Positions 1 to 11,905 are shown, numbered from the stretch's first letter. The stretch: 64,000 bases of DNA from Avena insularis (GCA_023614405.1 CM042694.1:113830685-113894684); one strand, 5' to 3'. Numbers and translations: made by a program. Notes: generated from the sequence alone by a model not told the origin.

Positions 1-1360
1 ACTTGATTGCGTCGCGCTTTTCGTATGTGATGTCTCGTGGAGACAATTCTATTCCCCAAAGCGCGACTCGTCCCGTGGCGTCGGGGTTATTGAGGATGTG
101 CCCCAAGGGGGCGTCATTGACCACCACGATTGGGTGTTCCTGGAAGTAGTGGTGCAGTCGCCGGGCGGTCATAAAGACGCCGTACGCCAGCTTCTGGTAG
201 TGCGGGTACCGCTGTTTTGTTGGCGTGAGGACCTCGCTGAGGTAGTATACTGGGCGTTGTATGCCGTGGACCTTGTTTTCCTCAGCTCGCTCGACGACGA
301 GCACTGTGCTGACCACCTGGTTGGTGGTGGAGATATACAGCAATAGTGGCTCCCTTTCTCGTGGGGTCACCAGCACTGGAGAAGTGGATAGCAGGCGCTT
401 GAGGTCTTCGAATGCTTCTTGCGCTTCAGTGGTCCACTCGAATTTTTCAGTTTTGCGGAGGAGCTGGTAGAAGGGCAGCGCCTTGTCGCCCATTCGACTG
501 ATGAATCGACTGAGGGCCACGATTCGTCCATCCAGCTGCTGGATGCCCCTTATGTTTTTCGGCTTCTCCATGGCCAGTATGGCTTTTATCTTCTTCGGGT
601 TCGCCTCGATTCCCCTCGTGGAGATGAGATACCCGAGCAGCTGCCTAGATGGTACGCCGAAGGCGCATTTGTCCGGATTGAGCTTGATCCAGTAGCGGTC
701 GAGGTTGGCGAAGGTCGCGCAAATCATCGATTAGAGAGGCTTCCTCCTTGGTCTTGATTACTATGTCGTCAACATAGACTTGAATGTTGCGACCCAGTTG
801 TTCCTTGAGGCAAGCCTGCATGCACCACTGGTAGGTGGCTCCCGTGTTCTTTAGCCCGAAGGGCATTGTGTTGTAGCAGAACACACCAAAGGGCGTTGTA
901 AACGCTGTTTTCTCTTGATCTTCCTCCTTCATTCGAATTTGATTATAGCCTGAGTAGGCGTCGAGGAAGCAGAGGCGCTCGCATCCCGTGGTGGAATCTA
1001 TGATCTGGTCGATCCGTGGCAATGGGAAGTGATCCTTTGGGCAGTGCTTGTTCAGAGAGGTGAAGTCCACGCACATCCACAGGATATCCGTGTCCTTTTT
1101 CGGTACCAGCACCGTGTTGGCGATCCAAGTGCTTTCCTTGATCTCGCGTATGAACTTGGCCTCGAGGAGTCTGTTGATCTCCATTCCAACTGCCTGCGCT
1201 CTTGGCTCAGACAATCGCCGAATTGTTTGCTTGACTGGCCTTGCATCGGGGTTGACGTTGAGTGCGTGCTCGGCAAATTCCCTGGGAACTCCTGGCATGT
1301 CCGCAGGACACCAGGCGAAAATTTCCCAGTGCTCACGGAGGAATTCGACGAGCGCGAGTT
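1..1360 (-). pseudogene. Element A pol: reverse transcriptase and RNase H, frameshifted
   Basis: The reverse transcriptase lies at 645-1298 and reads upstream in the same frame to about 1360. It would copy the element RNA into DNA inside virus-like particles. Visible motifs in order are the substrate-binding core with SLNKHCPKD, the first catalytic Asp in FLDAYSGYNQI, TPFGVFCYNTMPFGL, and the YVDD box (YVDDIVIKTK). Near 725-735 the frame shifts: the thumb and RNase H sequence (LDRYWIKLNPDKCAFGVPS, then LLGYLIS, LEANPKKI-like and LLRKTEKFEWT-like segments) continues in another minus-strand frame to position 1. Integrase would lie beyond the left edge. The frameshift makes this copy non-functional. 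The domain assignment is certain; the lineage is likely. Confidence 0.88.
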
Positions 1361-1589
1361 CCTATGCGGGACTCAAGTTGTTGGCGATGAGGGCCGTCTT
1401 GGCGGGATCCGATGGGTGGACCTGCACTTTCTTCGTGTGCACCGATGAGTCAAAGGAGAGATCAGGTGAGCTTGGCCGGCTCAAGGGAGGCAAACTGTTG
1501 TCTGTCGTCTCCTTTAGTCTCGCGAGTTCCTCCTGCATGCCGAAGGACTAGGAAATTCTGTTGAATTCCCTATCGAATCGCCGACGTCG

Positions 1590-3346
1590 AAGCTCCCGTT
1601 GATCGTGATGACACCATGGGGACCTGGAATTTTCATCTGCAGGTAGGCGTAGTGGGGCACTGCCATGAACGTAGCGAACGCGACGCGCCCAAGGATGCAG
1701 TGGTACTATGAGGGCCAATCGACGACCTCAAAGTCGATGCGCTCGCGCCGGAAGTTCTTAGGTGTGCCAAAGATGACGCCGAGGTTGATTTTGCCCAGGG
1801 GGTATACACCTTTCCCTGGGTTGATGCCATGGAACATTGTGTCCGAGGCCTCCAGGCAAGTTAGGGGGATCCTCATTGCTCGCAAGGTACTCGCGAATAT
1901 AAGGTTGATGCCACTTCCGCCATCCATGAAGACGCGACTCATGTCGAAGCCTCTGATTTGCGCCTCGAGTACGAGGGGGCAATGGCCTGGGCAGGGTACC
2001 TGAGGCGGATGGTCGCGTTTGTCGAAGGTGATGCAGGACTCGCTTCCACTGAGGTACTCAGTGGTGGATGGTGGCGAGTGTGTGGCCAAGTTAACTTGGC
2101 GAGTGATGGCCTTCTGCACCCTATTGGAGGGGCGTCCCTTTTGGATCATCATGGTGCCCATGGCTCGTGGGTACGGTTTGCCTCCATGGTGCTGGTCTGG
2201 TGCGGCTGCATTCGGGGGTGGCCCAGGTGGAGGTGGCGGAGCTCCATGTGCCACGGCACCTGGAGCGGCTCCGTAGCCTCTTTCGACTGCATTGCGGTTC
2301 ATCCGAACCAGTCCCTCATGTAGCTTGAGGAACTCGCGGCAATCCTTGAGGAGGTGGCTCGACTTCTTCTTGCCGTCATGCTTGTCGATGTAGAAGTGCA
2401 CCGTACATGGCCCGGACAGTTTGTCCTCAATGGAGCTCACGGGTGCCTCGTCGCGAGTGCGGCGTTGCCACACTTGCGTGGTTTTCCCGAAGTCGCGGTA
2501 TCCGCCGCTACGGTATCTGCTATTGCGGTTGTCGTCGCGTCTTTCGGCGTAGCCAGCCGCAACCATGTTGACATCGTCGGGGTCATCGTAAATGCGCATG
2601 CGACGCTTGCCTCGGCGATCGCGTCTGCGCTCGAGCTCCGCCTCCTCGTCAGAGTGAACGCGATTCTTCACTGAGTCTTCTCGATCGGCCCACCAATTTG
2701 CGATCTCCATCAGGTGGTCGATGGTCCTGGGCTTTGAGCGACCCAGCTCCTCTCTGAGTTCTAAGTGGCGGACGCCACCGTTGAATGCGTCAATCGCGCG
2801 ATCTTCCGAGATGTTTTCTGCGGAGTTCTTGATGATGGACCACCTTTGAATGTAGGAGCGCAGCGATTCGCCAGATCTTTGCTGGCAGCATCTCAACTCT
2901 TCGATTGATGCGGGCCGCTTGTATGTGCCCTTAAAGTTGCGCACGAAGCTATAAACCAGCTCGTCCCAACTACGAATGGATCCGCGTGGGAGGTTGTTGA
3001 GCCATGCTCGGGTGGTGCCCTGCAGCTGTAGCTGCAAGCATTGCATGGCCGTGCTTCGACTGCCTCCATGGAGCCTGACAGAGGAGATGTGGTCCTCCAG
3101 CCAGATCTTTGGGTCCTGTAGGCCGTCAAACTTCAGGTTCTCCGACGGGAGTTTAAACCCTTTAGGCATTTGCTTCTGCCTAATGGATCTGCTGAAGCAT
3201 CTGGCGCCACAGAGCTCCACGTCCTCCTCTTCTAAGTCAGTCGACCGAGCACGTCGTGCTCTTGATTTCTCGATCTTGCGCTGCGTGATGTCATCACGTG
3301 CGTCGTAGTCGTGGTCATGTCGTCGTGAGAAGCGACGTCGAGACAA
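1590..3346 (-). pseudogene. Element A gag-protease ORF with an in-frame stop
   Basis: The open frame runs 3346 to 1706 (546 codons). An Arg/Asp-rich N-terminus (SRRRFSRRHDHDYDAR) is followed by a retrotransposon gag core at about residues 60-200 (FDGLQDPKIWLEDH, TTRAWLNNLPRGSI, WDELVYSFVRNF, SGESLRSYIQRW). A Cys/His segment (CTVHFYIDKH then HLLKDC) stands where a nucleic-acid-binding knuckle would be. The C-terminus is an aspartic protease with MDGGSGINLI as its active-site region. A TAG at 1703-1705 interrupts the protease; the same frame then continues with LGRVAFATFMAVPHYAYL and PGPHGVITI, the usual end of Tat-type proteases. I therefore extend the unit to about 1590. The role would be particle formation and polyprotein cleavage; this copy is inactive unless the stop is suppressed. 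Confidence 0.85.
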
Positions 3347-3390
3347 GTCGTGACTGTCATCGCTAGATGAGGGCGAGGAGTAACGCTTTG

Positions 3391-4540
3391 CTAGCGCTTT
3401 GCCTTCTTTGGTTCTGGTGTCGGCTCCTTGTCGAGGGCGGCCTCGATTAATCCCAAGCCCGCGATCATAGATCGGTGCATGGCGGCTCGGGGGTCCCCAG
3501 CTGGTGGCTGGTTGTTCAAGAGGTACATGGTGGCCGCTATCACCGCAGCCTGCGGCGTCTTGGGGACCACATTGCCCCTAGTGTCGACTGTCATAGAGCT
3601 GAAGTCGAGGACCTTTGCGGCCTCTATGCGTTCCTGCTCAGTGAGATGGGCCATCCGAGATTGCCTTTTCTTGGCGAGGTGCTCGTTGCCCTTTGAGGAG
3701 GATCCTCCGTAGGAGGAGAGTCCAGCATGACGAAGGCTCGACTCGTCTGCCGCCTTTTTGCGCGCCTCGATTTGCGCGATTGTTTGTACTTGGCGCTTGA
3801 ATTCTTCCTTCAGGAGCCAGTGATAGCCCATCAGCTCCTGCAGGGATCCGAAGGGTAGAGGGGTGCCTCGCAGGGCCTCACGGCAGCGAGCCCATTCTTG
3901 CTCGTTGATCTTGATCACGACGCATTCGCCGGTTTGCTCATTTACGATGGTTGGAGGTTCGACTACTCCTCCGTAGTCAACGGGGGTGCAATTGCCACTA
4001 TTACCACCATTGCCGCCATTACCACCGTTGCCGCCGTTAGGCGGGTCGGTTCCGTTGCAGCGATTGCCGCCGTTGTCACGGTTGGCAGAGGTGTCGCCTG
4101 CGTTGATGACGGCGCACATGAAGTGATTGGTGAAGCTGCTGCTTCCACAACTCTCAGTTCCGGAACCGTAGGTTCCATCTTCAGTGGCCAGATCGCTCAG
4201 ATCAGAGTCGCGACTGCTATCGCTTACCGTGTTCTCGACTGTTGTCAGGGCGTTGAGCTTGCTGAGGGTGCCGATCGATGGAGGAAACCATGATGCTGGG
4301 GCAATCGACGGTGCCGTCGGCTGATCAGGCATGCGAAGCGTGCCCATCTGACCGACTTGGAAGCGGAAGCTCCCGATCGCCAGGCTGATTCCATCGCCCA
4401 CAGACTCGAAGGTCGGGCGAGTGGCCAGCGTGTGGACGGTGAAGTCGAACGCGCCGAAGAGCTGGCGAATCTCCACTGTTGCGGAGTTGTAGATCGCGGT
4501 TGATGGGGCCGAAGAAGCCGCAACATCAGCACTCCCAATT
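3391..4540 (-). CDS. Element A 5'-proximal ORF (gag-like N-terminal polypeptide)
   Basis: An open minus-strand frame fills the interval between the primer site and the gag-protease ORF, ending at 3391, 44 nt before the next ORF and in a different frame. The ATG at 4632 lies inside the LTR, so the true start is uncertain and I give only the part downstream of the primer site. Visible features are a Ser/Thr-rich N-terminal half, a Gly-Asn tandem stretch (five GGN/SGN-type triplets) at about residues 195-215, and a Lys/Arg/Glu-rich, probably helical C-terminal part (EEFKRQVQTIAQIEARKKA, then LTEQERIEAAKVL). I recognise no catalytic domain. Position argues for a leader or gag-associated protein, a common arrangement in Tat-type elements. 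No stop interrupts it, but without working pol it is probably relic coding sequence. Confidence 0.6.
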
Positions 4541-4556
4541 CCCACAGACGGCGCCA
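4541..4556 (-). other. Element A primer-binding site
   Basis: The minus strand reads TGGCGCCGTCTGTGGG two bases inside the LTR end. A TGG start adjacent to an LTR is what a tRNA 3' CCA end would pair with. The same kind of sequence is familiar from Tat/Grande/RIRE2-like elements. I cannot assign the tRNA with certainty. Confidence 0.75.
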
Positions 4557-4558
4557 AT

Positions 4559-5045
4559 TGACGAGGGTTTAACTCATCAATGCCCATTGTTATGGACTTG
4601 GGTTTTGGAGAAGGAGGGAGCGCTGGAGACATCTATCGGCTAGCAAACAAGCACACAGGGGACAAAGATTTACCCAGGTTCAGGCCTCGTAGAGGTCCGT
4701 ACTCCTGCTTGTCTACTCATGGAATTATCGAAGGAACCGAAGGTTACAATGGTGCGTAGATGTAATCTGGCGAGGGTGGTGGAAACTAGGGTTGCGTGTG
4801 TCCTCCTCGCCGCCCCCTCCTAGCCCTTATATAGATAGGCTAGGTCTCGGGTAGCAGGTCGAGTCGGTTACAAATTAGGGTTTTCCCCTTCAAACTTCCT
4901 ATCTTTAACTCCTTCTTGTTCTTCAAGCAATCGAGAGTCCGTAGGTGACTCGAGTCTTTTATTTGGGCCTTGGCGATACCGTGGGCCTGTACGTATTTAG
5001 ACCGTATATACCAAGCTCGAGTACCTGTAGGGTATACCCATATCA
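4559..5045 (-). repeat. Element A 5' LTR
   Basis: The minus-strand copy starts TGATATGGG at 5045 and ends CCTCGTCA at 4559, so it has the TG...CA ends of an LTR and is 487 bp long. A TATA-like box (TATATAAG on the minus strand, 4826-4833) lies about 215 bp from the outer end. The primer site follows directly at the inner end. The matching 3' LTR lies off-window, so length and identity cannot be cross-checked here. Confidence 0.8.
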
Positions 5046-5050
5046 CCACC
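5046..5050. repeat. Target-site duplication of element A (right copy)
   Basis: ccacc flanks the outer end of the A 5' LTR, where the RNase H frame of element B is interrupted. The left copy must lie outside the window, so this is a prediction from position only. Confidence 0.5.
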
Positions 5051-7700
5051 CCACCATTCACCAAGAAAACAAATCATGTCTGAGACTTCGAGCCATCATG
5101 ATCTGAATTCTAGCTCGCATCTACGTAACCTATTATGTTTAGAGCTTCATCATTTCCTCCATAGATTAGGAACATATCCTTTGTTCTTCTCAGATACTTC
5201 AGGATATTTTTCACAGCTGTCCACTGATCCGGTCCTGGATTACTCTGATATCGGCTCGTCAAACTAGAGCCAATGCCACATCAGGTCGGGTACTAAGCAT
5301 TGCATACATGATAGATCCTATGGCTGAAGCATAGGGGATGTAAGACATCTTCTCTCTATCATCGTCCATTATAGGACATTGAGTCATACTCATTTTGCAA
5401 TTCTTCATCATAGGTGTAAAACCCCTCTTGGTGTTTTCCATTTTGAACCTCTTCAAAATCTTATCTATGTAATTACTCTGACTCAATGCTATTAGGTGTC
5501 TTGATCTATCTCTATAGATCTTGATTCCTAATATATACGCAGCTTCACCTAGATCCTTCATGGAAAATTGGTTGCTCAAATATGCTTTCACGCTTTTCAT
5601 AAGATCCACATCGTTTCCCATGAGTAATATGTCATCCACATATACTACTAAGAAAACAACCGAGCTCCCACTCGCTTTATTGTAAACACAGAACTCTTGT
5701 TGGTTTTGGACAAATCCAAAACTTTTGATCACTTGATCAAAACGTTGGTTCCAGCTCCGAGATGCTTGCTTCAATCCATAAATGGATCGTTGAAGCTTTC
5801 ATACCTTTCCAGCATCCTTAGGATCAACAAAACCTTCCGGTTGCATCATATACAACTTTTCATCAATGTGACCATTGAGGAAAGCGGTCTTGACATCCAT
5901 CTGCCAAATTTCATAGTCGAAATGTGCAACAATTGCTATTAGAATCCTCACAGCCTTAAGCATCACTACGGGAGAATAAGTCTCGTCATAATCAACTCCT
6001 TGAATTTGTCGAAAACCCTTTGCGACAAGTCGAGCTTTGTGAATGGTCACATTACCATTCGCATCTATCTTTTTCTTAAAGATCCATTTATTTTCCACGG
6101 CCTTGCGGCCTTCTGGAAGATCCACCAAGGTCCAAACTTGGTTTTCATGCATGGATCCTATTTCGGATATCATGGCTTCTAGCCATTTCTTGGAGTCAGC
6201 ACTATCCATAGCTTCTTTGTAGTTTGTAGGTTCTTCCTGTTCATCTAGGATGACAGACATCACAAGGCTGCTGTACCAATCAGGAGTGGCACGAACCCTT
6301 GTAGATCTGCGAACCTCAGGAGTCTCGATGTCATTGTTTTGATCATCATCAACGAGCTCTTCCTCCATGTTGGAGAGTGGTTTCGGAACAGCTTCCGTTG
6401 CGCTACTCGGAATTTGGAGAGAAGGGTCAACAGTTTCATCTAACTCAATTTTCCTTCCACTCACTCCTTTTGCAAGAAACTCTTTCTCGAGAAAGGTGTC
6501 GGTTTTTGCGACAAACGTTTTGCCTTCGTCTTGGTTGTAGAAAGTATACCCAGCGGTTTCCCTTGGGTATCCCACAAAGATACATTTTTCTGATTTGGGT
6601 TCGAGTTTGTTAGGCTGCAGTTTCTTAACGTAAGCCTCACAACCCCAAACTTTCAGAAATGACAACAATGGCTTCTTGCCATGCCATATCTCATATGGAG
6701 TTGTCTCCACGGATTTGGATGGTGCTCGGTTTAAAATAAAAGCGGCGGTTTCTAATGCGAATCCCCAAAAAGACACAGACAAATCAGTTAAAGACATCAT
6801 GGACCATACACTATCCAATAGGGTTCGGTTACGATGTTCTGACACACCATTACGCTGTGGTGTTTCGGTTGGCGTAAGCTGTGGGATAATCCCACAGTCC
6901 TTCAAGTGCATGTTAAACTCATAACTCAAATACTCGCCTCATCGATCCGATCGAAGGTGCTTGATTTTCTTGTTAAGTTGATTCTCTACCTCTTTCTGAA
7001 ATTCCTTGAACTTTTCAAAGGTTTTAGACTTGTGCTTCATCAAGTAGATATATCCATATCTGCTTAAGTCGTCAGTAAAGGTAACAAAGTAACAATAACC
7101 ATTGCGTGCTGAGACACTCATTGGTCCACATACATCCGTATGTATGATCCCAAGTAGGTCTACAGCTCTCTCCACTATTCCGGAGAATGGTGTCCTAGTC
7201 ATCTTGCCCATGAGGCATGGCTCACATGTATCAAGGGATTCAAAATCCAATGATCCAAGAAGCCCTTCTGAATGAAGCTTCTTCATGCGCTTCACGCCAA
7301 TATGACCAAGACGGCAATGCCATATGTACATGGAATTATCGTCACTATGCTTACAACGTTTAGCATCAACACTATGGATGTGTGTATCACAATCAAGATC
7401 AAGTAAGAATAAACCATCATGTACAGGAGCATGAACATAGAAAACATCATTCATATAAATTGAACAACCATTTGTTCCCGATTTAAACAAATAACGGGCT
7501 TGCAACAAGCAAGACCCACTCACAATATTCATACTCAGTGCGGGTACATAATAGCATTTATTCAAAATCAACAATAATCCTAACGGTAGACGCAGATGCA
7601 GGGTGCCGACGACCATCACTTCGACTCTCGAACCACTGCCGACGCGCATCGTCACCTCGTCCTTCCTTAGGTGCCTCCTACTCTGTAGATCCTACTGAGA
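5051..7700 (-). pseudogene. Element B pol: integrase, reverse transcriptase, partial RNase H
   Basis: One minus-strand frame (codon register of 7655, 6929 and 5774) carries the GAG-pre-integrase zinc site (WHCRLGHIGVKRM then CEPCLMGK), the integrase core with its acidic triad (HTDVCGPM, FTDDLSRYG, RNGVSEHRNRTLLD), WGCEAYVKKL and VGYPRETAGY, RT ([41 protein letters not shown]) and the RT-RNase H join (YASAIGSIMYAML). Only two nonsense codons break this register, one after LRSDR at about 6937 and one after DAGKV near 5797; each fits a single base change. The RNase H continues to 5051 (ILKYLRRTKDMFLIYGG) with another in-frame stop, then is cut by element A. It would integrate and copy the element; this copy is defective but only lightly decayed. 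Confidence 0.88.
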
Positions 7701-7810
7701 GTTACAAATGTGAGCAACAGATCCGGTATCAAATACCCAGGTGTTACTCCTGGCACTCGTAAGGAATACATCAATAACATGTATATCATATATAGCTTTG
7801 TCCGGGATGG

Positions 7811-8647
7811 CTATCTTGCCAGCTCGCTTGTCTTCAAGGTACTTGGGGCGCTTATGCTTTCGATGCCCATCCCTTTGGCAAGAGAAGCACGAAGTGCCGG
7901 GCTTAGGACCAGGCTTGGCAGTCTTTGAGGTGCTGGGAGTAAACCTGCCATTCCTCTTAGACTTCCTACCCTTGCCTTTCCCCTTTTCCCCGGTTTCTTA
8001 AAGTTGGTGGTCTTGTTGACCATCAGCACCGTGTGCTCCTTCTTGATTTCAACCTTAGCAGTTTTGAGCATGGCGAACACCTCAGCAAGGGTCTTAGTCA
8101 TCCCTTGCATGTTGTAGTTCATCACAAAACCCTTATAGCTAGGGGGCAGTGAGTGTAGCACCCTATCTATAGCGAGCTCCTCCGAGATTTTGCAATCCAG
8201 GGCGTTTAAGCGTTTAACGTAGCCAGACATTTTGACCATGTGCTCACTAATACTGCTATACTCTTCCATTTTAGCAGAGAAGAAGAGCTTGGAAGCATCA
8301 TACCTCTCTGCACAAGCCTGTGGAGCAAAGACAGCTTTGAGATCCTCAATGATCTCAAAAGCATTCATCTTCTCAAAACGCTTTTGAAGCTCCGGCTCCA
8401 TGGCATAGAGCATTCCACTCTAGATAAGGGAGAAATCGTCTGCCTTGGACTGCCAGACATTCTTTTCATCCTGGGAGGCGGAATCTTTAGGCTTAGCTGG
8501 AAGCTCAGCCTCGATGACATAAGTCATCTTGTAGGGGACTAGGAGGATCCTAAGATTGCGGAACCATGCGGTGAAGTTGGTTCCATCAGTTTTCAGCTTG
8601 TCCTTCTCGAGGAAAGTGCTAAGGTTGAAGGTGGGTGGGCAAGACAT
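7811..8647 (-). pseudogene. Element B gag (capsid and degenerate zinc knuckle)
   Basis: The frame starts at 8647 with MSCPPTFNLSTFLEKDKLK and the DGTNFTAWFRNLRILL motif typical of copia gag N-termini. An in-frame TAG at about 8417-8419 precedes the rest in the same register (8413-7811), with PPSYKGFVMNYNMQG and FAMLKTAKVEIKKEH, the UBN2-type gag helices. The nucleic-acid-binding knuckle lies near 7830-7900 in a shifted frame and reads CFSCQRDGHRKHKR: the last Cys of the CX2CX4HX4C signature is missing. One stop, one frameshift and a lost zinc ligand make this a relic. The start is chosen because it is the first Met before the conserved N-terminal motif. Confidence 0.83.
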
Positions 8648-9624
8648 CTATAAAGGATTTGCAAAGTGTTTAGACTATGTTCATAATAATGAGTTCAAGT
8701 TTTAACTAAAAGAACTCCCACTTAAACGAACATCCCTCTACTCGTTTAGTGATCACATGATCTCTATCCTCTGCACCTCCCCCGATCGTCACGGCCATCA
8801 GTGCAGTATCAAAGGTGGACATTCCCTAATGTCGATCACATCAACCATGTGATTCATGCTCGACCTTTCGGTCTCTTGTATTCCGAGGCCCGTTTCTCTA
8901 ACGTGCTAGGCTCGCCAGTCCCAACTCGTGTGTATTCGCAGTGCAACATGGCTTACACCCACTGTAGGTGAACGTAGATTGTCTGACACCTAGGCCTGTA
9001 ACCCTGGATCGCCTCATACCAAAGAACTTTCTTGGTGGTGCACACACAAGGGGAATACGATAACTGGAATACTATGAGGGATTATCTTATTATGCTACCG
9101 TCTAGTAAGTATACTAGCACAATAAGTAATACTTCAAAAGTGAAGTGTTATGACATGGTTATAGCTTTATGATCATCATCAATATCTTCAATGAGAGTTT
9201 CACAAACTTGTCATTGCCATGTTATAATACTTGCCCCTATGCGATAATAAAGATAGATGCTTCTATATCAACTATTGCATGTTTTACGCGGCTTTAGGGC
9301 TTTCGCAGTAGAACCCCTTCCCACCTACGAACGTCGAGCCACAACATGGAGGCAATGATTGCCGTTCTTCTTCCCTTTTCAGGGTCCTCCAGTGTTAATG
9401 CCATACCAACTACTATAGAGAGACAGACACCCCCTAAGCCACTTTGATTTGTGGACCAGTCTCGTGAATCACCACGTGAGGTCGGTTGGGGGCCGCTTCA
9501 TCAAACAGTGCCGCGATATGAACAATAACATTAAAGAGGGTAGCAACTAGAGAATCAAATGCCCACATATTGCTATGTGTTCTATCCGTACGACATGTCT
9601 ACCCATAGACCCTCTCTGATACAA
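8648..9624 (-). other. Element B 5' leader, no ORF
   Basis: This interval between the gag start and the LTR holds no frame with recognisable protein sequence on either strand. A long untranslated leader carrying primer site, dimerisation and packaging signals is normal in this group. A weak match to the tRNA-iMet primer site (TGTATCAGAGAGGG on the minus strand, about 9610-9623) marks its upstream end. Confidence 0.65.
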
Positions 9625-11267
9625 CTAAAGGGTTACAGAGCGTAAAACAAAAATTTCTATCTACTCGAACACTAATACCAGGATCTATACTATGTAGACA
9701 TAAGTAACGGAGAAGGAATACAGTATTCATACCTTTGCAAATAGAGGCACGCCTTACGCAGGAAGGAGTATATTGATGAAGACGAGCAACACCCCAAGTG
9801 TGGTGCCTCTGAAGTTCATCACATGTCCGGTGTAGGAAACGTCAACCGGACTCCGATCCAGCCAAGCAGCGGAAGAAGTAGATGCCGGATTGCCGATCAC
9901 ACGAAGGTAGTGTGAAGGTGGAGAACTCAACTACGAGGTCCTCCCCAATATTATGGGGAAGTCCTCAGCAGATGAGAGAGAGAGAATGAGAGGAATGGGT
10001 GATTTCCAAGGGGAAGGGGGGACCCCTTTATATAGTGGGAGGGGGATGCACCACCCAGGGTCCAGGCGGTGTGGGACTAATCCCCACACCCGCCGGCCAC
10101 CTTGGGGCAGCCGCCATCCCTAGGTGGGCCCCACTAGGGCGGCCCACCAGCCCTAGGCCGGTCGGCCCCCACTCCCTATGCGCCTTGCCCTATTGGGCCT
10201 CCCTTCTGGTGAGGCCTATTAGCAATATGGAGCCTTTAAAAATAAAATAAAAAATATATTTAATATTAATTCTCCAATTAACATTCAAATACACATATTA
10301 TATTATTCCTTCACTCTGGAACACCTTCCGGACCCCTTCCGATCTCCATTGGATGTTACCAAAACTATTTCGGTTTCTCTCTCTCTATTTCTCATACGAT
10401 ACCTCATCTACCCTAAGCGTCCCTACCCTTAAGCATGACATCCTTCGGTTCGGAAACACTCCGGACATGATAGAGACCACTCTCATATCAATGATCAACA
10501 GAGGGACCTGGATGGCCAGGTGACCCCTATGCGTTTCACGAATACAATCACTCGAACCGTGAGATAGTCGTTCCCCATTCCCTTTGTCATTCGATACCTA
10601 ATTCATCCAAGACTTGATCTTCGGTATCTCTATACCTTAGTTCGATCTTGTTACTGATGAATTTGTTTTCTCGTTCTCATGTCGTTGCATTCCATGACCT
10701 AGTCACATGCTTGCAAGCTTCATTAATGCAACATCACCGAGATGGCCACATGTATTTGTCCGTTACACGGACTAGACAAATCTTGGTCTTGATATGTACT
10801 CCTCTACGCATTCCTTTGGAAAACCTGAGTGGCACCTTTTTGATCACCCTATTATGAGATGACTCTTGATAACCATCTAAGCTTCTTCCGGAATGGTGAT
10901 TTGCATTACCTCATAGTCAAAGGATCGGGTTGCAAGGTTCTCTGTGTTTTATCATCAATGGTGAACTTTGTAACTAGATCTCATTAAGATATAACGGTCG
11001 GATGTTTGTCTATCATGTTATTCAACTAATAACATGACCTCATTGTCAGTTGGCATAAATGCCCATGGTCTTGAAACACAGACCATCCTCATGACCAATG
11101 AACTAGTTCACTAGAGGTAACTAGAGACACGATTTGTTTACATACCACACGTGTATTAATGTTTCGTATTAACACAATTATAGCACAGTATGAAACGTAT
11201 TATGAACATATAGGAGATATATCAAATAATACACTTTATTATTTGCCTCTAGGGCATAACTCCTTCA
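9625..11267 (-). repeat. Element B 5' LTR
   Basis: On the minus strand it starts TGAAGGAGTTATGCCC at 11267; the second part of this (TATGCCCTAGAGGC) is shared with the start of the BARE-type LTR at 20903. The inner end is placed at about 9625 (within roughly 10 bp) from the primer-site remnant. Length is about 1.64 kb. A TATA box (TATATAAA on minus, 10027-10034) is followed by a G/C-rich stretch. No real gene is seen inside. Confidence 0.75.
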
Positions 11268-11745
11268 CTCATTGGATACACGGATTCGGATTTGGCAAGA
11301 GACAAAGTGGAAAGGAAGTAAACCTCCGGTGCTTGTCAATTTCTTGGAAGGTCTTTGGTGTGTTGGTCCTCGAAGAAGCAAAACCGCGTGTCTTTGTCCA
11401 CCGCCGAAGCTGAGTACATCTCCGCCGCAAGTTGTTGTGCTCAATTGCTATGGATGAAGCAAACATTGAAGGATCCTGGACTCTCTTTCGTCAAGGTGCC
11501 ACTTGTTTGTGACAATGAGAGTGCTATTGCTATTGCTCACAACCCGGTTCAACACAACAAGACCAAGCACATTGAGATTCATCATCATTTCATTCGGGAT
11601 CATGTTGCTAGAGGAGGCATTTCTTTGGAGTATGTTCCTACCAAGGCCAATCTTGCGGATCTTTTCACGAAGCCACTTCATGAAGAAAGGTTCCAAGAGT
11701 TGAGGCATGAACTAAATATCATTGATTCAAGCAGCGTGGCTTGAG
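11268..11745 (+). pseudogene. Element C pol C-terminus: copia RNase H fragment
   Basis: The reading frame covers the C-terminal part of a copia RNase H, the nuclease that removes the RNA strand during reverse transcription. Visible motifs are ACQFLGRSLVCWSSKKQN, LSTAEAEYISAA, LWMKQTLKDPG, VPLVCDNESAIAIAHN, KHIEIHHHFIRDHV and ADLFTKPL. These hold the Glu and two of the Asp positions of the DEDD active site. The first Asp would lie in IGYTDSD right at the start, but a one-base change of phase and a stop near 11315 disturb this part. The frame ends in a natural stop after NIIDSSSVA at 11745. All upstream pol is displaced by element B and lies off-window. Related to 47563-48093 of element E, but clearly a different family. 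Confidence 0.85.
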
Positions 11746-11905
11746 TATCTTGCGCACCTACCTGGGTCTCAAAGAATATCTTGTTTGGATGTACGCATGG
11801 TTTTAGGGGGAGTGTGGTTCCTCATATGAACCAACACTCCTCCTATTATGCACAAATTAATGTATTCATTCTCTATGGTCTCTCAAGGAGACAAAATGAG
11901 CTTAA

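Larger units (their letters stand above)
1..5045 (-). mobile_element. Element A: Ty3/gypsy retrotransposon, Tat-type lineage, cut by left window edge
   Basis: Read on the minus strand the order is 5' LTR (4559-5045), primer site, gag-like ORF, gag-protease ORF, reverse transcriptase, RNase H, then the window edge. This gag-PR-RT-RH order is typical of gypsy elements; the RT and protease motifs (DGGSG protease, FLDAYSGY and YVDD in RT) resemble the Tat/RIRE2 type. The 3' LTR and integrase are outside the window. A is inserted into the RNase H region of copia element B: B's frame reads normally up to 5051 and stops matching at the LTR end, and the five bases 5046-5050 (ccacc) are the expected target-site copy. 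Confidence 0.88.
5046..11267 (-). mobile_element. Element B: Ty1/copia retrotransposon split by element A
   Basis: Minus-strand order is 5' LTR (about 9625-11267), leader, gag, protease region, integrase, RT and the start of RNase H, where element A is inserted. Integrase before RT marks it as Ty1/copia. Gag and pol resemble the BARE/Angela group in layout and many motifs, but the LTR is different, so it is another family in that broad group. It is inserted in the RNase H gene of element C: the C sequence resumes at 11268 with ctcat, the presumed target-site copy. Confidence 0.87.

Noticed and set aside
98..757. Plus-strand ORFs at the left edge
   Set aside because: They lie antisense to RNase H and RT of element A and show no domain of their own.
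1958..2674. Plus-strand ORFs of 106-121 residues
   Set aside because: Antisense shadows of the GC-rich gag-protease gene of element A.
9999..10250. Pro/Gly-rich ORF
   Set aside because: Lies in the GC-rich section of the B LTR, antisense to the LTR transcript, with no recognisable protein.
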